Below are positions 1 through 9,046 of a DNA stretch of 64,000 nt, piece after piece (position 1 is the first letter of the stretch; each line of letters begins with the position of its first letter). The stretch is from Armatimonadota bacterium (lineage in GTDB: Bacteria; Armatimonadota; Fimbriimonadia; Fimbriimonadales; Fimbriimonadaceae): the NCBI GenBank assembly GCA_025360125.1, contig JANYCU010000027.1, positions 62,001 through 126,000 on the forward strand. The letters run 5' to 3'. Under the pieces are notes generated by a model. That model was not told the origin of the DNA. It did not search any database and saw nothing but the letters and a program-made list of their open reading frames with translations. Position numbers and translations under genes: made by a program.

Positions 1-1
1 A

Positions 2-604
2 CTGATCGCGACCATAAAGCCGGACTTGGTCATCATGGATCGAGACCTTTATAGTGTGGCTGACCAGCAGAAGTTGAAAGACCTTGGAGCCGACGTGCAA
101 GTCTTTGGTTCCGATACGGTCGAAGGTCATATCAAGGATATGTATACGTTGGCGAATCTAATGGCTGGTGAATCAGCAGTTAATGAATACGTCATTAAGC
201 TTCGTAAAAACATTTCGGCGTCAGAGGGTGAAAAGCCTGCGAAACGAGAATTAAAGGCCGTAATGGTCATTCCGGATACGGGTGGCCACCACATGATCGC
301 AGGAACGAAATCGTTCCAAGGAGATGTTGTGCGGATTATCGGCGCGACACTAGTCGGACCAGACTCAAACAAGTTTGAGAGCCTCAATCCAGAATTTTTG
401 ATGGCTCAAAACCCAGATTGGATTATTGTTGCTGGCGCGACTTCTGACTTTTTGGCAGACAAGCGATTTAGCAATTTGACTGCCGTTAAAAACCTGAAAC
501 TTTTTGGCTTGAACCAAGATATTTGTATTCGCCGTGGTTGCCGGGTGGACCAATTTATTTATAACGGTCATAAACTATTGATGCTTGGCGAGGGCCAAAA
601 GTAG
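2..604 (+). CDS. Periplasmic binding protein (BtuF/FecB-like), 5' end outside window
   Basis: C-terminal part of a TroA/BtuF-type (helical backbone) substrate-binding protein of an ABC importer for an iron chelate, corrinoid or similar ligand. The frame is open back to base 2, where it reads LIATIKPDLVIMDR, the usual 'xxIxxLKPDLVI' strand of the first lobe, so the TTG at 26 is not the true start. The second lobe is visible as AVMVIPDTGGHHMIAGTKSF and the following GDVVRIIGATLVGP, then NPDWIIVAG. The ligand cannot be told from the sequence. The stop overlaps the GTG start of the next gene by one base (TAGTG), so the two are probably cotranscribed. No transporter permease or ATPase of this class is in the window. 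Confidence 0.75.
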   Translation: MIATIKPDLVIMDRDLYSVADQQKLKDLGADVQVFGSDTVEGHIKDMYTLANLMAGESAVNEYVIKLRKNISASEGEKPAKRELKAVMVIPDTGGHHMIAGTKSFQGDVVRIIGATLVGPDSNKFESLNPEFLMAQNPDWIIVAGATSDFLADKRFSNLTAVKNLKLFGLNQDICIRRGCRVDQFIYNGHKLLMLGEGQK

Positions 605-1452
605 TGACGTCGAGAGCTGACATTGGCGTATTCGGTGGGTCTGGATTTTATAGCCTGCTCACCAATGTTGAAGAAGTCAAAGTTGATACCCCGTACGGAC
701 CACCGAGCGACAGTGTCTTCTTGGCGACGGTTGCAGGTCGCAAAGTGGCTTTTCTTCCTCGGCACGGTCGAAATCATACAGTTCCTCCTCATAAGGTCAA
801 CTACCGAGCTAATGTTTGGGCGATGCGTTCGTTAGGCTGCCAAGTTATCGTCAGCCCTTGCGCGGCGGGTTCATTGCAGAAGCATGTTGAGCCAACGCAT
901 TTTGTGGTTTGTGATCAGTTCGTCGATCGAACGTCAGGACGCCTCGATACATTTTACGATGGACCGATTGTGACCCACGTATCGCCTGCGGATATGTACG
1001 ACAAAGAGTTGCGCCGAATTGCCGTTGAATGTATTCGCAAGAATGGAATTACTTGTCACGATGGCGGAACGGTAGTCGTCATTCAAGGGCCACGGTTTAG
1101 CACCAAGTCCGAATCCAAGTGGTTCCACGATCAAGGCTGGGAAGTCATTAACATGACCCAATATCCAGAGGCGTATTTGTGTCACGAACTCGGGATGGCG
1201 GTGGTGAATATTTCGTTGATCACGGACTATGACAGCGGAGTTCATGCTGGCACCGAAGCCGTAAACGCTACTGATGTTCTAGAAGTATTTAAGGCTAATT
1301 CTGAGAAAATCAAGCAGGTAGTACTCGACATGATTGAAATGCTTCCAGCAGACCTAAGTGGGCTCGGACACCGAAAATCACTCCAATTTACTCGTGGAGA
1401 TGGTCATGCGATGTCAAAAAATGATATTCGGCTTTTTGAAGTCTTAGAGTAG
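604..1452 (+). CDS. mtnP: S-methyl-5'-thioadenosine phosphorylase
   Basis: Phosphorolysis of methylthioadenosine to adenine and methylthioribose-1-phosphate in methionine salvage; cytoplasmic. 282 aa, normal for the PNP/MTAP family 2. Visible landmarks: N-terminal GVFGGSGFYSL (phosphate loop, residues 9-19), LPRHGRNHTVPPHKVNYRAN (51-70), SPCAAGSL (84-91), GPRFSTKSES (162-171), INMTQYPEA (182-190) and TDYD (207-210). The two Asp residues of TDYD (208 and 210) are those that select a 6-amino purine in MTAP, as opposed to the Asn of inosine/guanosine-type PNPs, so an adenine substrate is favoured. GTG start, translationally coupled to the upstream gene by a one-base overlap. Confidence 0.9.
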   Translation: MTSRADIGVFGGSGFYSLLTNVEEVKVDTPYGPPSDSVFLATVAGRKVAFLPRHGRNHTVPPHKVNYRANVWAMRSLGCQVIVSPCAAGSLQKHVEPTHFVVCDQFVDRTSGRLDTFYDGPIVTHVSPADMYDKELRRIAVECIRKNGITCHDGGTVVVIQGPRFSTKSESKWFHDQGWEVINMTQYPEAYLCHELGMAVVNISLITDYDSGVHAGTEAVNATDVLEVFKANSEKIKQVVLDMIEMLPADLSGLGHRKSLQFTRGDGHAMSKNDIRLFEVLE

Positions 1453-1461
1453 GCTTATTAA

Positions 1462-3708
1462 ATGCTTTCATCGTTGATTGTTTTGGGTGCTTTGCTTGGG
1501 CCAGTTGGTCGGGTACAGACCCAAAACCCCCAATTCCCGAAGCCAAATTTTGAACCTCCGGTTGCATTAATTGACAGCTCAATATTTAAGTATCTGAGCC
1601 CCGAGGACAAGCAACGCCAATGGAAACCGTTGGAAGTTGGCCGAGACTGGTCCAGTTTGGAGGTTCCAGCTATTAAACCAGATGCCATCAAGATTCGGGT
1701 CTTGCTAGCAGTGTCTGAGCGTGATTTTTCTAACCCGGAATACTCAAATACACTGGAGACTCGGGACAAAACGCGACTGTTGGAGGCGATGATTCGGCTT
1801 AAGAGTTTGCTCGCGATTGTCTCCGATGGCACCATCAATTTTGAGTTCGTTCCGCGATTTGTTCCCGAGCCGATTTATGACATTCGGGACTTTAAACAAC
1901 TCATCAACGCAGAGTTTAACAAGAGTAAATTTGAATCGGACGATTCTATTGAGCGGGGACCTTTTGCTTCCGTTATTGCGATCTCGAGTTCGCATGTGAA
2001 TGTGTCAGCTGAGCCTGGTGAAGATTATATCGTCCACGGTTTTTCAGACTTGGGCGGCTCGGGCCAAGATATGTGGTTTGAAGAGGGGCTGTTCTACGTG
2101 GCCCAAGCGGGAATCTTTAACCGCATAGCCAATCATTTTGATGGATTCAGAGCTGGCTTTAGTACCCAAGAAAGCCGGACTCTATTGATGGACCGATTGA
2201 CCCTCATGCGGGGCGAGTATCAGCGTCTGTTTGATCCTGGATTCAGAAAAGACGCGGATTTGATTACAAAATGGTCTCAGCTTTCCCTACGAGAACCCGG
2301 CCGACCATTCCGGGCTTCAGAAATGGCGACCATACAGTCTCCGGCCGCGATTGAAGTCAAGGATGGTGCACTCAATTACAGCGAACTCAGCATCATGCGA
2401 GCAGGTGAGTTTGCCTTGCCGCCATCCGATAAGTGGGGAACACAAAAAGCACTGAAGTTTGATATTCGAACTCGGATCGGAAATCCAATTGCCGTCAAAT
2501 TCTGGAAAAAAGACGGCACGAAATATGAAGTCGTTCTTGGCGGAGAGGCGGCGAATATTCCTTTGAATACGGACTTTAACTGGCAGAATGTCATCATTGG
2601 AATTCCCGGAACGGATGTAATGGGAGCAACGATCGGTGCGCCGACTCGATATTTTGGTCGAACGCGAATGCGATCTGAATTGACCCAATTCGAATTCCAA
2701 AACTTCGACCTCGTCTCGGAAAGTCAAATTCCTCCATTGGCAATCGGCGCGTTTCCATCAATAGATACGGAAGCCGCAATTCGAGAATCTTTGACAACCG
2801 GAAACAAAGCTACCAAGCGACGAGCCCTGGCGAACGTCGATTTGATTAAGACGCTAAAAGGGTTGGAGCCTGCATTGCTGGCCGCCTGTGGTGATCTTGA
2901 TGCAGGGGTTGCTCACGATGCGACGCGAGCCTATTTTGAGCTTTTGATTAGCGGTCCACCCACGCCAGCTCAATTGACCTCGATGTCAACTTTCTTGACA
3001 GGCCCCCCAAACGAGGCCGCGCGTGAAGTTGCACTTGCGTATGTTGCCAAGTATCCGGCTTTTGCTTCATTTACGACGGTGACTGGCAATACAATGCGGG
3101 ATAGTTGGCGGGTTCGTCGAAGCGCAGCCGTAGCACTGGGCGCTTTGGTTCGAGCCGATGTCAAGGAGAAAGAAGCATGCCACCAAACGTTGCTGCTGAT
3201 GACTGGCCAAGACATGGCCCTTCTGCGATTAACCGCAATCGGGCAACTCGATCCATCTCAAAAGCTGGATAGTCAACGCTTGGAATTCCTTATGGTTAAT
3301 GACCCATGCGAGTCAGTCCGATTAGCTTGCCTAAGGGTCTTGTCAGCAAAAATGTCAATTCCAAAGGAAAAGCTTTTGGGGTCATTGGCTGATGAAAGTC
3401 CGACGCTTCGAGAACGCATACCCGCCGCACTGGGCGCGAATAGTTCAATTTTGCGTGAAGCCCTTCAAAAAATGGTTGTGGATCAAGACGCCTATGTGCG
3501 ACTATCTGCCTTGCAAAATCTAGCTGTGTTAGGAAGCGTCAAGGAGGGTGAGATTCAAAACCTTTTTGCCGACAAACATCCTGCCATTCAGATCGCTCTT
3601 CTGCATGGCGCGGCTAAAGGCGCTTGGAAGATTCCTGCCGACGCTTTGGCTCGACTTAAAGAGAGCCCTATTCCAGCCGTGAGGCAACTGGCAATGGAGA
3701 TCAAATGA
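1462..3708 (+). CDS. Secreted HEAT-repeat-like protein
   Basis: 748 aa, not recognised as a named family. Residues 1-20 form a short signal peptide (hydrophobic LSSLIVLGALLGPV). Residues about 60-300 contain a globular part with WFEEGLFYV and a long charged helical stretch. Roughly residues 440-748 are made of repeated helical pairs of HEAT/armadillo style (for example DESPTLRERIPAAL, DQDAYVRLSALQNLAVLGS, DKHPAIQIALLHGAA and PIPAVRQLAMEIK), which normally form a protein-binding solenoid. It starts 9 nt after mtnP and its stop overlaps the rpiB start (ATGA), so it lies in the same operon. A role as an extracytoplasmic scaffold is inference only. Confidence 0.75.
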   Translation: MLSSLIVLGALLGPVGRVQTQNPQFPKPNFEPPVALIDSSIFKYLSPEDKQRQWKPLEVGRDWSSLEVPAIKPDAIKIRVLLAVSERDFSNPEYSNTLETRDKTRLLEAMIRLKSLLAIVSDGTINFEFVPRFVPEPIYDIRDFKQLINAEFNKSKFESDDSIERGPFASVIAISSSHVNVSAEPGEDYIVHGFSDLGGSGQDMWFEEGLFYVAQAGIFNRIANHFDGFRAGFSTQESRTLLMDRLTLMRGEYQRLFDPGFRKDADLITKWSQLSLREPGRPFRASEMATIQSPAAIEVKDGALNYSELSIMRAGEFALPPSDKWGTQKALKFDIRTRIGNPIAVKFWKKDGTKYEVVLGGEAANIPLNTDFNWQNVIIGIPGTDVMGATIGAPTRYFGRTRMRSELTQFEFQNFDLVSESQIPPLAIGAFPSIDTEAAIRESLTTGNKATKRRALANVDLIKTLKGLEPALLAACGDLDAGVAHDATRAYFELLISGPPTPAQLTSMSTFLTGPPNEAAREVALAYVAKYPAFASFTTVTGNTMRDSWRVRRSAAVALGALVRADVKEKEACHQTLLLMTGQDMALLRLTAIGQLDPSQKLDSQRLEFLMVNDPCESVRLACLRVLSAKMSIPKEKLLGSLADESPTLRERIPAALGANSSILREALQKMVVDQDAYVRLSALQNLAVLGSVKEGEIQNLFADKHPAIQIALLHGAAKGAWKIPADALARLKESPIPAVRQLAMEIK

Positions 3709-4142
3709 AGTTAGTACTTAGCTCAGATCATGCTGGTATCGAGATGCGAAAATGGTTGGTTGGCAAACTGACAAGCGCCGGACACGCATGCCAAGAAGTT
3801 GGTGCGCCCGACGAATCGTCGTATGACTATCCTGATGCCTCCGATGAACTGGTAAATGTGCTGGCTCAGGGGCAGGCTGACTACGGAATCCTGATTTGCG
3901 GTACGGGGATAGGGGTGAGTATTCGAGCCAATCGGTATGCGAACATGCGATGCGCACTTTGCACGACGGAATATATGGCGGCAATGGCGCGTGAGCATAA
4001 TGATGCCAATATCATCGCACTGGGGTCCCGGGTACTTGGAACTGAGCAAGCTCTGGCAATCGTACATACGTTCCTCGGGACGGCCGCAAGTCAAGTTCCT
4101 CGGCATGTCGCTCGGGTTGAGAAGCTAAGCGCGCCAGTTTAG
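3705..4142 (+). CDS. rpiB: Ribose 5-phosphate isomerase B
   Basis: Interconverts ribose-5-phosphate and ribulose-5-phosphate in the non-oxidative pentose phosphate pathway. 145 aa, full length for the RpiB/LacA/LacB family. Visible: SSDHAG near the N-terminus (D8, H9), the catalytic-base loop CGTGIGVSIRANR with Cys65, and REHND with His98, the ring-opening histidine position. The CGTGIG loop and the Arg-rich phosphate site agree with RpiB rather than galactose-6-phosphate isomerase. Start ATG overlaps the preceding stop by 4 nt. With mtnP just upstream the operon has a nucleoside/ribose-salvage flavour. Confidence 0.93.
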   Translation: MKLVLSSDHAGIEMRKWLVGKLTSAGHACQEVGAPDESSYDYPDASDELVNVLAQGQADYGILICGTGIGVSIRANRYANMRCALCTTEYMAAMAREHNDANIIALGSRVLGTEQALAIVHTFLGTAASQVPRHVARVEKLSAPV

Positions 4143-4169
4143 CGTATAGAAAATAACTAAGAGAAATTT

Positions 4170-5402
4170 ATGAAAAGTCTCACTTCGGCTGGAGTCATCA
4201 CCGGATTGCTCATTACCACGATCGCTGGATTGAACATCCGCGACAAACGAGATATGCCCGAGAGCACCTCTTCTGGGTTGCTTGCTTCAAAGGACGATCA
4301 GTTTGATATTGCCGAATCGGATTATTACGCAGGAATTACGATGCTTCTCAAGCAGCGATATGTCGATCCAATTACCGATGACAAGAAGCTGCTAAGCGGA
4401 GCCGTGCGCGGAATGGTGACTGGGCTCAGCGACATCAACAGCCAGTTTTACAATCAAAATGAATTTGCTGCCTACAAGAATGTTCGCGCTGGACAGTATC
4501 ACGGAGTAGGGGTTTGGCTTGATTTCAAATCAGTAAAAACGGACATCAAGGGCGTCGGCGCAGATGCTGAAATAAGCTTGCCTCGCCTGGCGGTTGTATC
4601 GGTTGCCCCAGGTTCTGCGGCGGATAAGGCCGGGGTCAAGGCTGGTGACCTGGTTTCTGAACTCGACGATCACTGGGTTCTGAACTCTGAGGCAATCATC
4701 AAGTTTCGAAAAGCACAGCAAGACTTCTTCGCCAAGAAGATTGACTTCAAAACAATTAACGATATGCGCAAGGATATCAAGGCGAAACTTGACAAAAGCG
4801 TCACCCCGATCCACGCGAAAGAGCGTCTGATTTCCGGCGAGGTCGGTATCTCGCACGTAAAATTTGAGCGAGGAAGCATCGTCATTGATACTCATTTGCA
4901 GAAAGGAATTTACGATGTTCCAGCGTTCAAGGACGTCAACGGAGCGTTTATGATGACCTTTACTTCGGGAGCCTACGATGCTTTGAAATCTTATGCATCC
5001 GGTAAATCGGAAATTACTCTCGACCTCAGAAATAATGTTCTTGGAGATTTTGAGACCATGCGGAAATGTTTGACTGTGGTTGCTCCAGCGTCAAATTTTG
5101 GCTACTTTAGCAACGAAAAGAAGGCGACACCAATGATCTTCAAAACTGAATCCGGAGTTGCAAAGGCTCCGAAAATTAAGTTGATCGTCGATACTTCAAC
5201 GCGAGATGCTGCCGAAGTATTTGCTTTGTCTTTGTCTTCGAAAGGATATGCGACCTTGAGCGGAACCGAAATGGGAAACAGCCGACGATATCAAGAGATT
5301 TGTCAATTGCCCGACGGATGCGGTTATACGCTCACTACAGGCATTTTTAAGGCGGGCACCCCAACCACAGATGTCAAGAAAGGAAAGGGAGGTAAGAAAT
5401 GA
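4170..5402 (+). CDS. Catalytically dead C-terminal-processing-protease-like protein (S41/PDZ)
   Basis: 410 aa with an N-terminal membrane anchor/signal (residues 5-20), a PDZ-like domain (about 105-195, VVSVAPGSAADKAGVKAGDL) and an S41 core. It is a paralogue of the next gene but lacks the active site. At the nucleophile position, where the neighbour has SASAAE, this protein reads TRDAAE, putting Asp346 in place of Ser. At the general-base position, where the neighbour has YGKFS, it reads MGNSR, putting Asn370 in place of Lys. The fold-defining LDLRNN and the overall order are kept. The C-terminus ends in a Lys/Gly-rich tail (KKGKGGKK). It overlaps the next start by 4 nt. A regulatory or scaffolding pseudoprotease is the natural inference. 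Confidence 0.85.
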   Translation: MKSLTSAGVITGLLITTIAGLNIRDKRDMPESTSSGLLASKDDQFDIAESDYYAGITMLLKQRYVDPITDDKKLLSGAVRGMVTGLSDINSQFYNQNEFAAYKNVRAGQYHGVGVWLDFKSVKTDIKGVGADAEISLPRLAVVSVAPGSAADKAGVKAGDLVSELDDHWVLNSEAIIKFRKAQQDFFAKKIDFKTINDMRKDIKAKLDKSVTPIHAKERLISGEVGISHVKFERGSIVIDTHLQKGIYDVPAFKDVNGAFMMTFTSGAYDALKSYASGKSEITLDLRNNVLGDFETMRKCLTVVAPASNFGYFSNEKKATPMIFKTESGVAKAPKIKLIVDTSTRDAAEVFALSLSSKGYATLSGTEMGNSRRYQEICQLPDGCGYTLTTGIFKAGTPTTDVKKGKGGKK

Positions 5403-6646
5403 AAATTGCGAAAGTAGTAGGAGTTGCGTTAGCTTTCCCTGCCTGTTTCTCGTTTGGCTTCTTTTGGCGAGACATCAAGCATGGACAATTTACGCCGGCA
5501 AACCGGGATCGACTTTTAGGCATTAAGACTTCGACGGGCGCAGATTCGGAAGAGACGATCTTCAAGCAGACCTATGGCCGGATTTTGGCGGACTACATTA
5601 AGCGGCCCAACAAGACCGAGTTGAAGTATTCGGCGATGGAAGGGTTGGTGGCTTCGCTGGGCGATCCACATACGAATTTCTTTGTGCCGAAGGTGAATAC
5701 CGAGTTTCACGACGAGACACAAGGCAAGTTCTATGGAATTGGGGCACGGCTGTTGCCTGACCCGCTTGGGGTTAAAGTCGTCAATGTCTTTAAAGACGGT
5801 CCAGCTCAGCGAGCAGGAATTCGCGCCCAGGACCTTATTGTCGCCGTAGACGGAAAAGTGGTAGCGGGAATGCAGTCTGACGACATCGTCATGCTGATCA
5901 AGGGCAAAGAAGGAACAACGGTCAAACTGCGCGTTGCCCGACCTGGTGCGAAAGCCCCGCTCGACTTTTCAATGCCGCGCGAAAAAGTGGTGCCTCCGAA
6001 TGTCGAAAGCAAGTTTATTGCCGATCAACAGATTGGCTACATCAAAATTCTGAATTTCGCTCTTGAAGTTCCTGAGCAGTTTGATCGTGAGTTGCAGGCC
6101 GTCGAATCTCATGGATTAAAGGGATTGGTTATTGACCTTCGCGACAACCCGGGCGGTGCTCTGGATGCAGCGGTTGCGATGCTGAGCAAATGGGTTGAAG
6201 GCAAGAATATTGTTAAGTTGAAATTCCGGGATGGTTCCGAAGAGTCCAATGATGCCTTGCGTGGTTATTTGCATAACTTCTCGTACCCGGTCGTTGTTCT
6301 TGTCAATGAGGATTCGGCGAGTGCAGCGGAAATCATGGCTGGAGCGCTGAAGGATTACGGAAAGGCAACCTTGGTCGGTGACCACACTTACGGGAAATTC
6401 TCGGTTCAGACTGTATTTCCTCAGCGTGACGGAGCTGGAATCAAGATGACTATTGCTCACTACTTCTTGCCGAAGTCGGGTGCTCTTAGCCGCAAGGTGG
6501 ATGATGACGGAGCGTACGTCAGCGGTGGCATTCAGCCAGACGTCAAAGTTGACCTCGATCCTGATGTTGAATTTGAAGCCGCGACGATGACCAAGGATGC
6601 TCAATTCGCGAAAGCAGTCGAGATCATTAAGTCAAAACAGCGCTAA
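5399..6646 (+). CDS. C-terminal processing peptidase (S41, PDZ)
   Basis: Membrane-anchored or periplasmic serine protease of the CtpA/CtpB/Prc family, which trims C-termini of exported proteins. 415 aa: signal/anchor (residues 5-22), N-terminal helical part with DPHTNFF (89-95), PDZ domain about 105-190 (GIGARLLPD ... GPAQRAGIRAQDLIVAVDG), and the S41 core with LVIDLRDNPGG (243-253). The Ser-Lys dyad is intact: Ser308 in NEDSASAAE and Lys333 in YGKFSVQ. Forms an ATGA-coupled pair with the catalytically dead paralogue upstream, so the two products are probably made in a fixed ratio. Its stop codon overlaps that of the convergent permease gene by 4 nt. Confidence 0.9.
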   Translation: MKIAKVVGVALAFPACFSFGFFWRDIKHGQFTPANRDRLLGIKTSTGADSEETIFKQTYGRILADYIKRPNKTELKYSAMEGLVASLGDPHTNFFVPKVNTEFHDETQGKFYGIGARLLPDPLGVKVVNVFKDGPAQRAGIRAQDLIVAVDGKVVAGMQSDDIVMLIKGKEGTTVKLRVARPGAKAPLDFSMPREKVVPPNVESKFIADQQIGYIKILNFALEVPEQFDRELQAVESHGLKGLVIDLRDNPGGALDAAVAMLSKWVEGKNIVKLKFRDGSEESNDALRGYLHNFSYPVVVLVNEDSASAAEIMAGALKDYGKATLVGDHTYGKFSVQTVFPQRDGAGIKMTIAHYFLPKSGALSRKVDDDGAYVSGGIQPDVKVDLDPDVEFEAATMTKDAQFAKAVEIIKSKQR

Positions 6647-7479
6647 ACGTTGCTGGATTTCGGGTCGAAATAGGCCCGGAGTCCGTCGCCGATAAAGTTT
6701 AGTGAGAACACGGTTAAGCTGAGGATAAGACACGGCGCAATGACTTCAGTTGGATACGAGTTCAACTGTGCTCTTGCATTGTTGATCAGACCGCCCCAGC
6801 TTGGCGTTGGCAGTTGAACACCGATGCCCAGGAAGCTGAGAGTGCTTTCGGCGAGAATGGTTCCGGCGAGGTCGATCATCGAGACGGCCAAGAGGATTCC
6901 GGACATTTGTGGCAACAGGTGCTTGATAACAAGGTACGACGTTGGCGCGCCCGCTGCCTTCGCGGCAACGACAAATTCACGTTCCTTGATTGTGGCCAAT
7001 TGAGTCTTCGTAAGACGGGCGATCGATGGCCAGCCAGTTATCGACAAGGCAACGACAACTGGGATGATTCCCTGGCCGATGATGCCAATGATCAAAATCG
7101 CGAGCAGGATGTCGGGGAATGCGAACATCCCATCGGTAAGGCGCATGATCGGTACGGCAATCCATTTTGGCGCGTAAGTACTAACGACGCCAATGAACAC
7201 CCCAAAGGTCAAGTTAATTATTTGGACGGTAAAGCCAATAAACAGACTGATTCGGGCGCCATAGGCAATGCGTTGGAGAAAGGAGCGACCGATTTCATCC
7301 GAGCCAAGAAAGGCGTGCGGGCTCCCATAGGGCAAGTGAACTCCGCCCGCAGGATCGAAGACTGGATTCGTCTTGCCATCGGTAGGAATAAGTGGCCCAA
7401 AGACGGCCAAAAGGACAAGAAAGACCATGAAGATGATCCCGGCCCAGACTAATGGATCCTTCAGTTTTTTCTTTCTCAT
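6643..7479 (-). CDS. Peptide-type ABC transporter permease, DppC/OppC-like
   Basis: 278-aa inner-membrane permease of the peptide/nickel (family 5) importers. N-terminal KDPLVWAGIIFMVFLVLLAV is the OppC_N segment, followed by a periplasmic loop with LGSDEIGRSF and several membrane helices. The EAA cytoplasmic loop that contacts the ATPase reads EFVVAAKAAGAP. The start overlaps the end of the DppB-like gene upstream (ATGA), so they form one unit. No ATPase of the OppD/OppF type is adjacent; a family-5 binding lipoprotein lies 20 kb away (28455-29858). The substrate is unknown. Confidence 0.9.
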   Translation of the reverse strand: MRKKKLKDPLVWAGIIFMVFLVLLAVFGPLIPTDGKTNPVFDPAGGVHLPYGSPHAFLGSDEIGRSFLQRIAYGARISLFIGFTVQIINLTFGVFIGVVSTYAPKWIAVPIMRLTDGMFAFPDILLAILIIGIIGQGIIPVVVALSITGWPSIARLTKTQLATIKEREFVVAAKAAGAPTSYLVIKHLLPQMSGILLAVSMIDLAGTILAESTLSFLGIGVQLPTPSWGGLINNARAQLNSYPTEVIAPCLILSLTVFSLNFIGDGLRAYFDPKSSNV

Positions 7480-8426
7480 ATTTGAGCCTCCCGAATTCGG
7501 GGATCGAGAATGGGGAGGGCAAGGTCAACGATGGTATTGACGAGGACAAACATTGCCCCGGTTGCCAGAACACAAGCTTGGACAACAGGAACATCATTGG
7601 CGAGAATCGCTTCAATTGTTTTGCTTCCGATTCCGGGAATGATGAAAAACCGCTCGACTACAAAGGATCCTGTGAGGAGGAATCCAAACGTTGTGCCGAT
7701 GGTGGTGATCACCGGGAGGATGGCATTGCGAAGCGCATATTTCGTGATGAGCCGAAAGGGTGGAACGCCTTTAGCAATGCCCGCTCGAATAAATTCTTGA
7801 CGGAGGGTTTCGACCATCGAAGCCCGCGTCAATCGTGTCAGCATCGCCATTGGCCGGAGAGAAAGGACCACAACGGGCAGGAGCAAGTACATCCATTCTG
7901 GCCCGCGAAGCTCTGATTCCCATCCGACTGGAAGTTTGTCCATTTTCACCGCGAAAATATAGACGAGAAAGGGCGCGAGAACGAAGTTTGGCAATGTCAC
8001 ACCGAGCGTCGAAAGGGTTAGGACAGTTCGATCGGCAAAACGGTTTTCTCGTACCGCGGCAATGGTTCCAAGAGTGATTCCAACGATGGACGCCAGGATA
8101 ATAGATAAAATTGCGATCTTGGCCGTCATTGGCAGTGATCGTTTGAGAACGTCAATGACGGGTTCGTGAGTTCCTTGATAGCTCTCTCCGAGGTTTCCGT
8201 GGGCAAGATCGTTTAAATAGAGGCCATATCTTACGGCAATTGGTTTGTCCAGCCCCATTTGATGGTAGATCCGGAGGTAGGTTTCGTGGGTGGCTTTTTC
8301 ACCCGCAATAATCATTGCCGGGTCACCTTTTGCATTGGCCGACGCAACAAAAGTGATGAACGAAATGATCAAGAGGCTAACAACACCAAAGGTGAGCCTT
8401 AAAATCAGAGCCTTGATCAACTGCAC
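7476..8426 (-). CDS. Peptide-type ABC transporter permease, DppB/OppB-like
   Basis: 316-aa inner-membrane permease, partner of the DppC-like protein encoded just downstream. The N-terminal helix is ILRLTFGVVSLLIISFITF, then a periplasmic part with MGLDKPIAVRYGLYLNDL and GNLGESYQ, both typical of DppB/OppB. The EAA loop includes EFIRAGIAKGVP, and the C-terminal part ends with IVDLALPILDPRIR, the usual DppB ending. First gene of the pair. The gene upstream on the same strand is a cyclophilin 34 bp away, so cotranscription with it is possible but not shown. Confidence 0.9.
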   Translation of the reverse strand: MQLIKALILRLTFGVVSLLIISFITFVASANAKGDPAMIIAGEKATHETYLRIYHQMGLDKPIAVRYGLYLNDLAHGNLGESYQGTHEPVIDVLKRSLPMTAKIAILSIILASIVGITLGTIAAVRENRFADRTVLTLSTLGVTLPNFVLAPFLVYIFAVKMDKLPVGWESELRGPEWMYLLLPVVVLSLRPMAMLTRLTRASMVETLRQEFIRAGIAKGVPPFRLITKYALRNAILPVITTIGTTFGFLLTGSFVVERFFIIPGIGSKTIEAILANDVPVVQACVLATGAMFVLVNTIVDLALPILDPRIREAQI

Positions 8427-8460
8427 TGGGAGATTTTAGCCTATCCAGGCTGGAATTCGG

Positions 8461-9000
8461 CTAGCCTGCGCCGCGAATTACTTTCGCACTGACAATCCGA
8501 TCGCCTTTTTCGATGCTCTGGACGACGGGCATTCCACTAGTGACCTTTCCGAAGACGGTGTATTTGCCGTCCAAGAACTTGGCTGGCGTCAACAAAATAT
8601 AGAATTGGCTGTCGCCAAGAATGTGCTCTTCGGGGATTGATGCGAGGCCGACTGCACCAAGTTCGTTCTGCAATCCGCTCTCTTCCTTGGCAATTCCTGA
8701 ACCTGAACCGCCGTGACTGTCGCTACTGACATCAGAGTTTCGACTCGCGGGATCACCAACTTGAACCAAGAACGGTTTGGGTTTCTTCTCGGCTCGATGG
8801 AATCGAAGTCCGTTGTAGAACCCTTGCTCCACCAAGTTTATGATATGGCTACAAGTCTTGGGGGCGGCTTTCGTATTCAGCGAAATCGTGAATTCACCCT
8901 TGTTCTCAATTTTGAAAACGACGCGAGTTTCCTGAGCCCAAGCAATCGCCTGAACAAGGAAAATGAGACTCACACCAATCAACAACCGAAATGCTTTCAT
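8461..9000 (-). CDS. Exported cyclophilin-type peptidyl-prolyl cis-trans isomerase
   Basis: 179 aa, small bacterial cyclophilin. Signal peptide at residues 1-22 (LLIGVSLIFLVQAIAWAQ), so an extracytoplasmic folding role. Cyclophilin core visible as KGEFTISLNTKAAPKTCSHI, FYNGLRFHR, VQVGDP, SQFYILLTPAKFLDGKYTVFG and a terminal valine-rich strand. The canonical active-site Arg is present (FHRAE). The loop between VQVGDP and the DSQFYI strand is Ser/Gly-rich and short, as in the minimal cyclophilins. A TAGTAT hexamer stands 9 nt before the ATG and there is no convincing SD. Confidence 0.9.
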   Translation of the reverse strand: MKAFRLLIGVSLIFLVQAIAWAQETRVVFKIENKGEFTISLNTKAAPKTCSHIINLVEQGFYNGLRFHRAEKKPKPFLVQVGDPASRNSDVSSDSHGGSGSGIAKEESGLQNELGAVGLASIPEEHILGDSQFYILLTPAKFLDGKYTVFGKVTSGMPVVQSIEKGDRIVSAKVIRGAG

Positions 9001-9046
9001 ACGCTTCTTATACTATTCTGACGTATGACGAGCAAAATCGATTTCA

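Noticed and set aside
6814-7916. Two long plus-strand frames (212 and 154 aa) opposite the DppC/DppB-like permeases
   Set aside because: Antisense to well-conserved permease genes, strongly polar Asp/Gly/Asn/Lys-rich composition, no domain.
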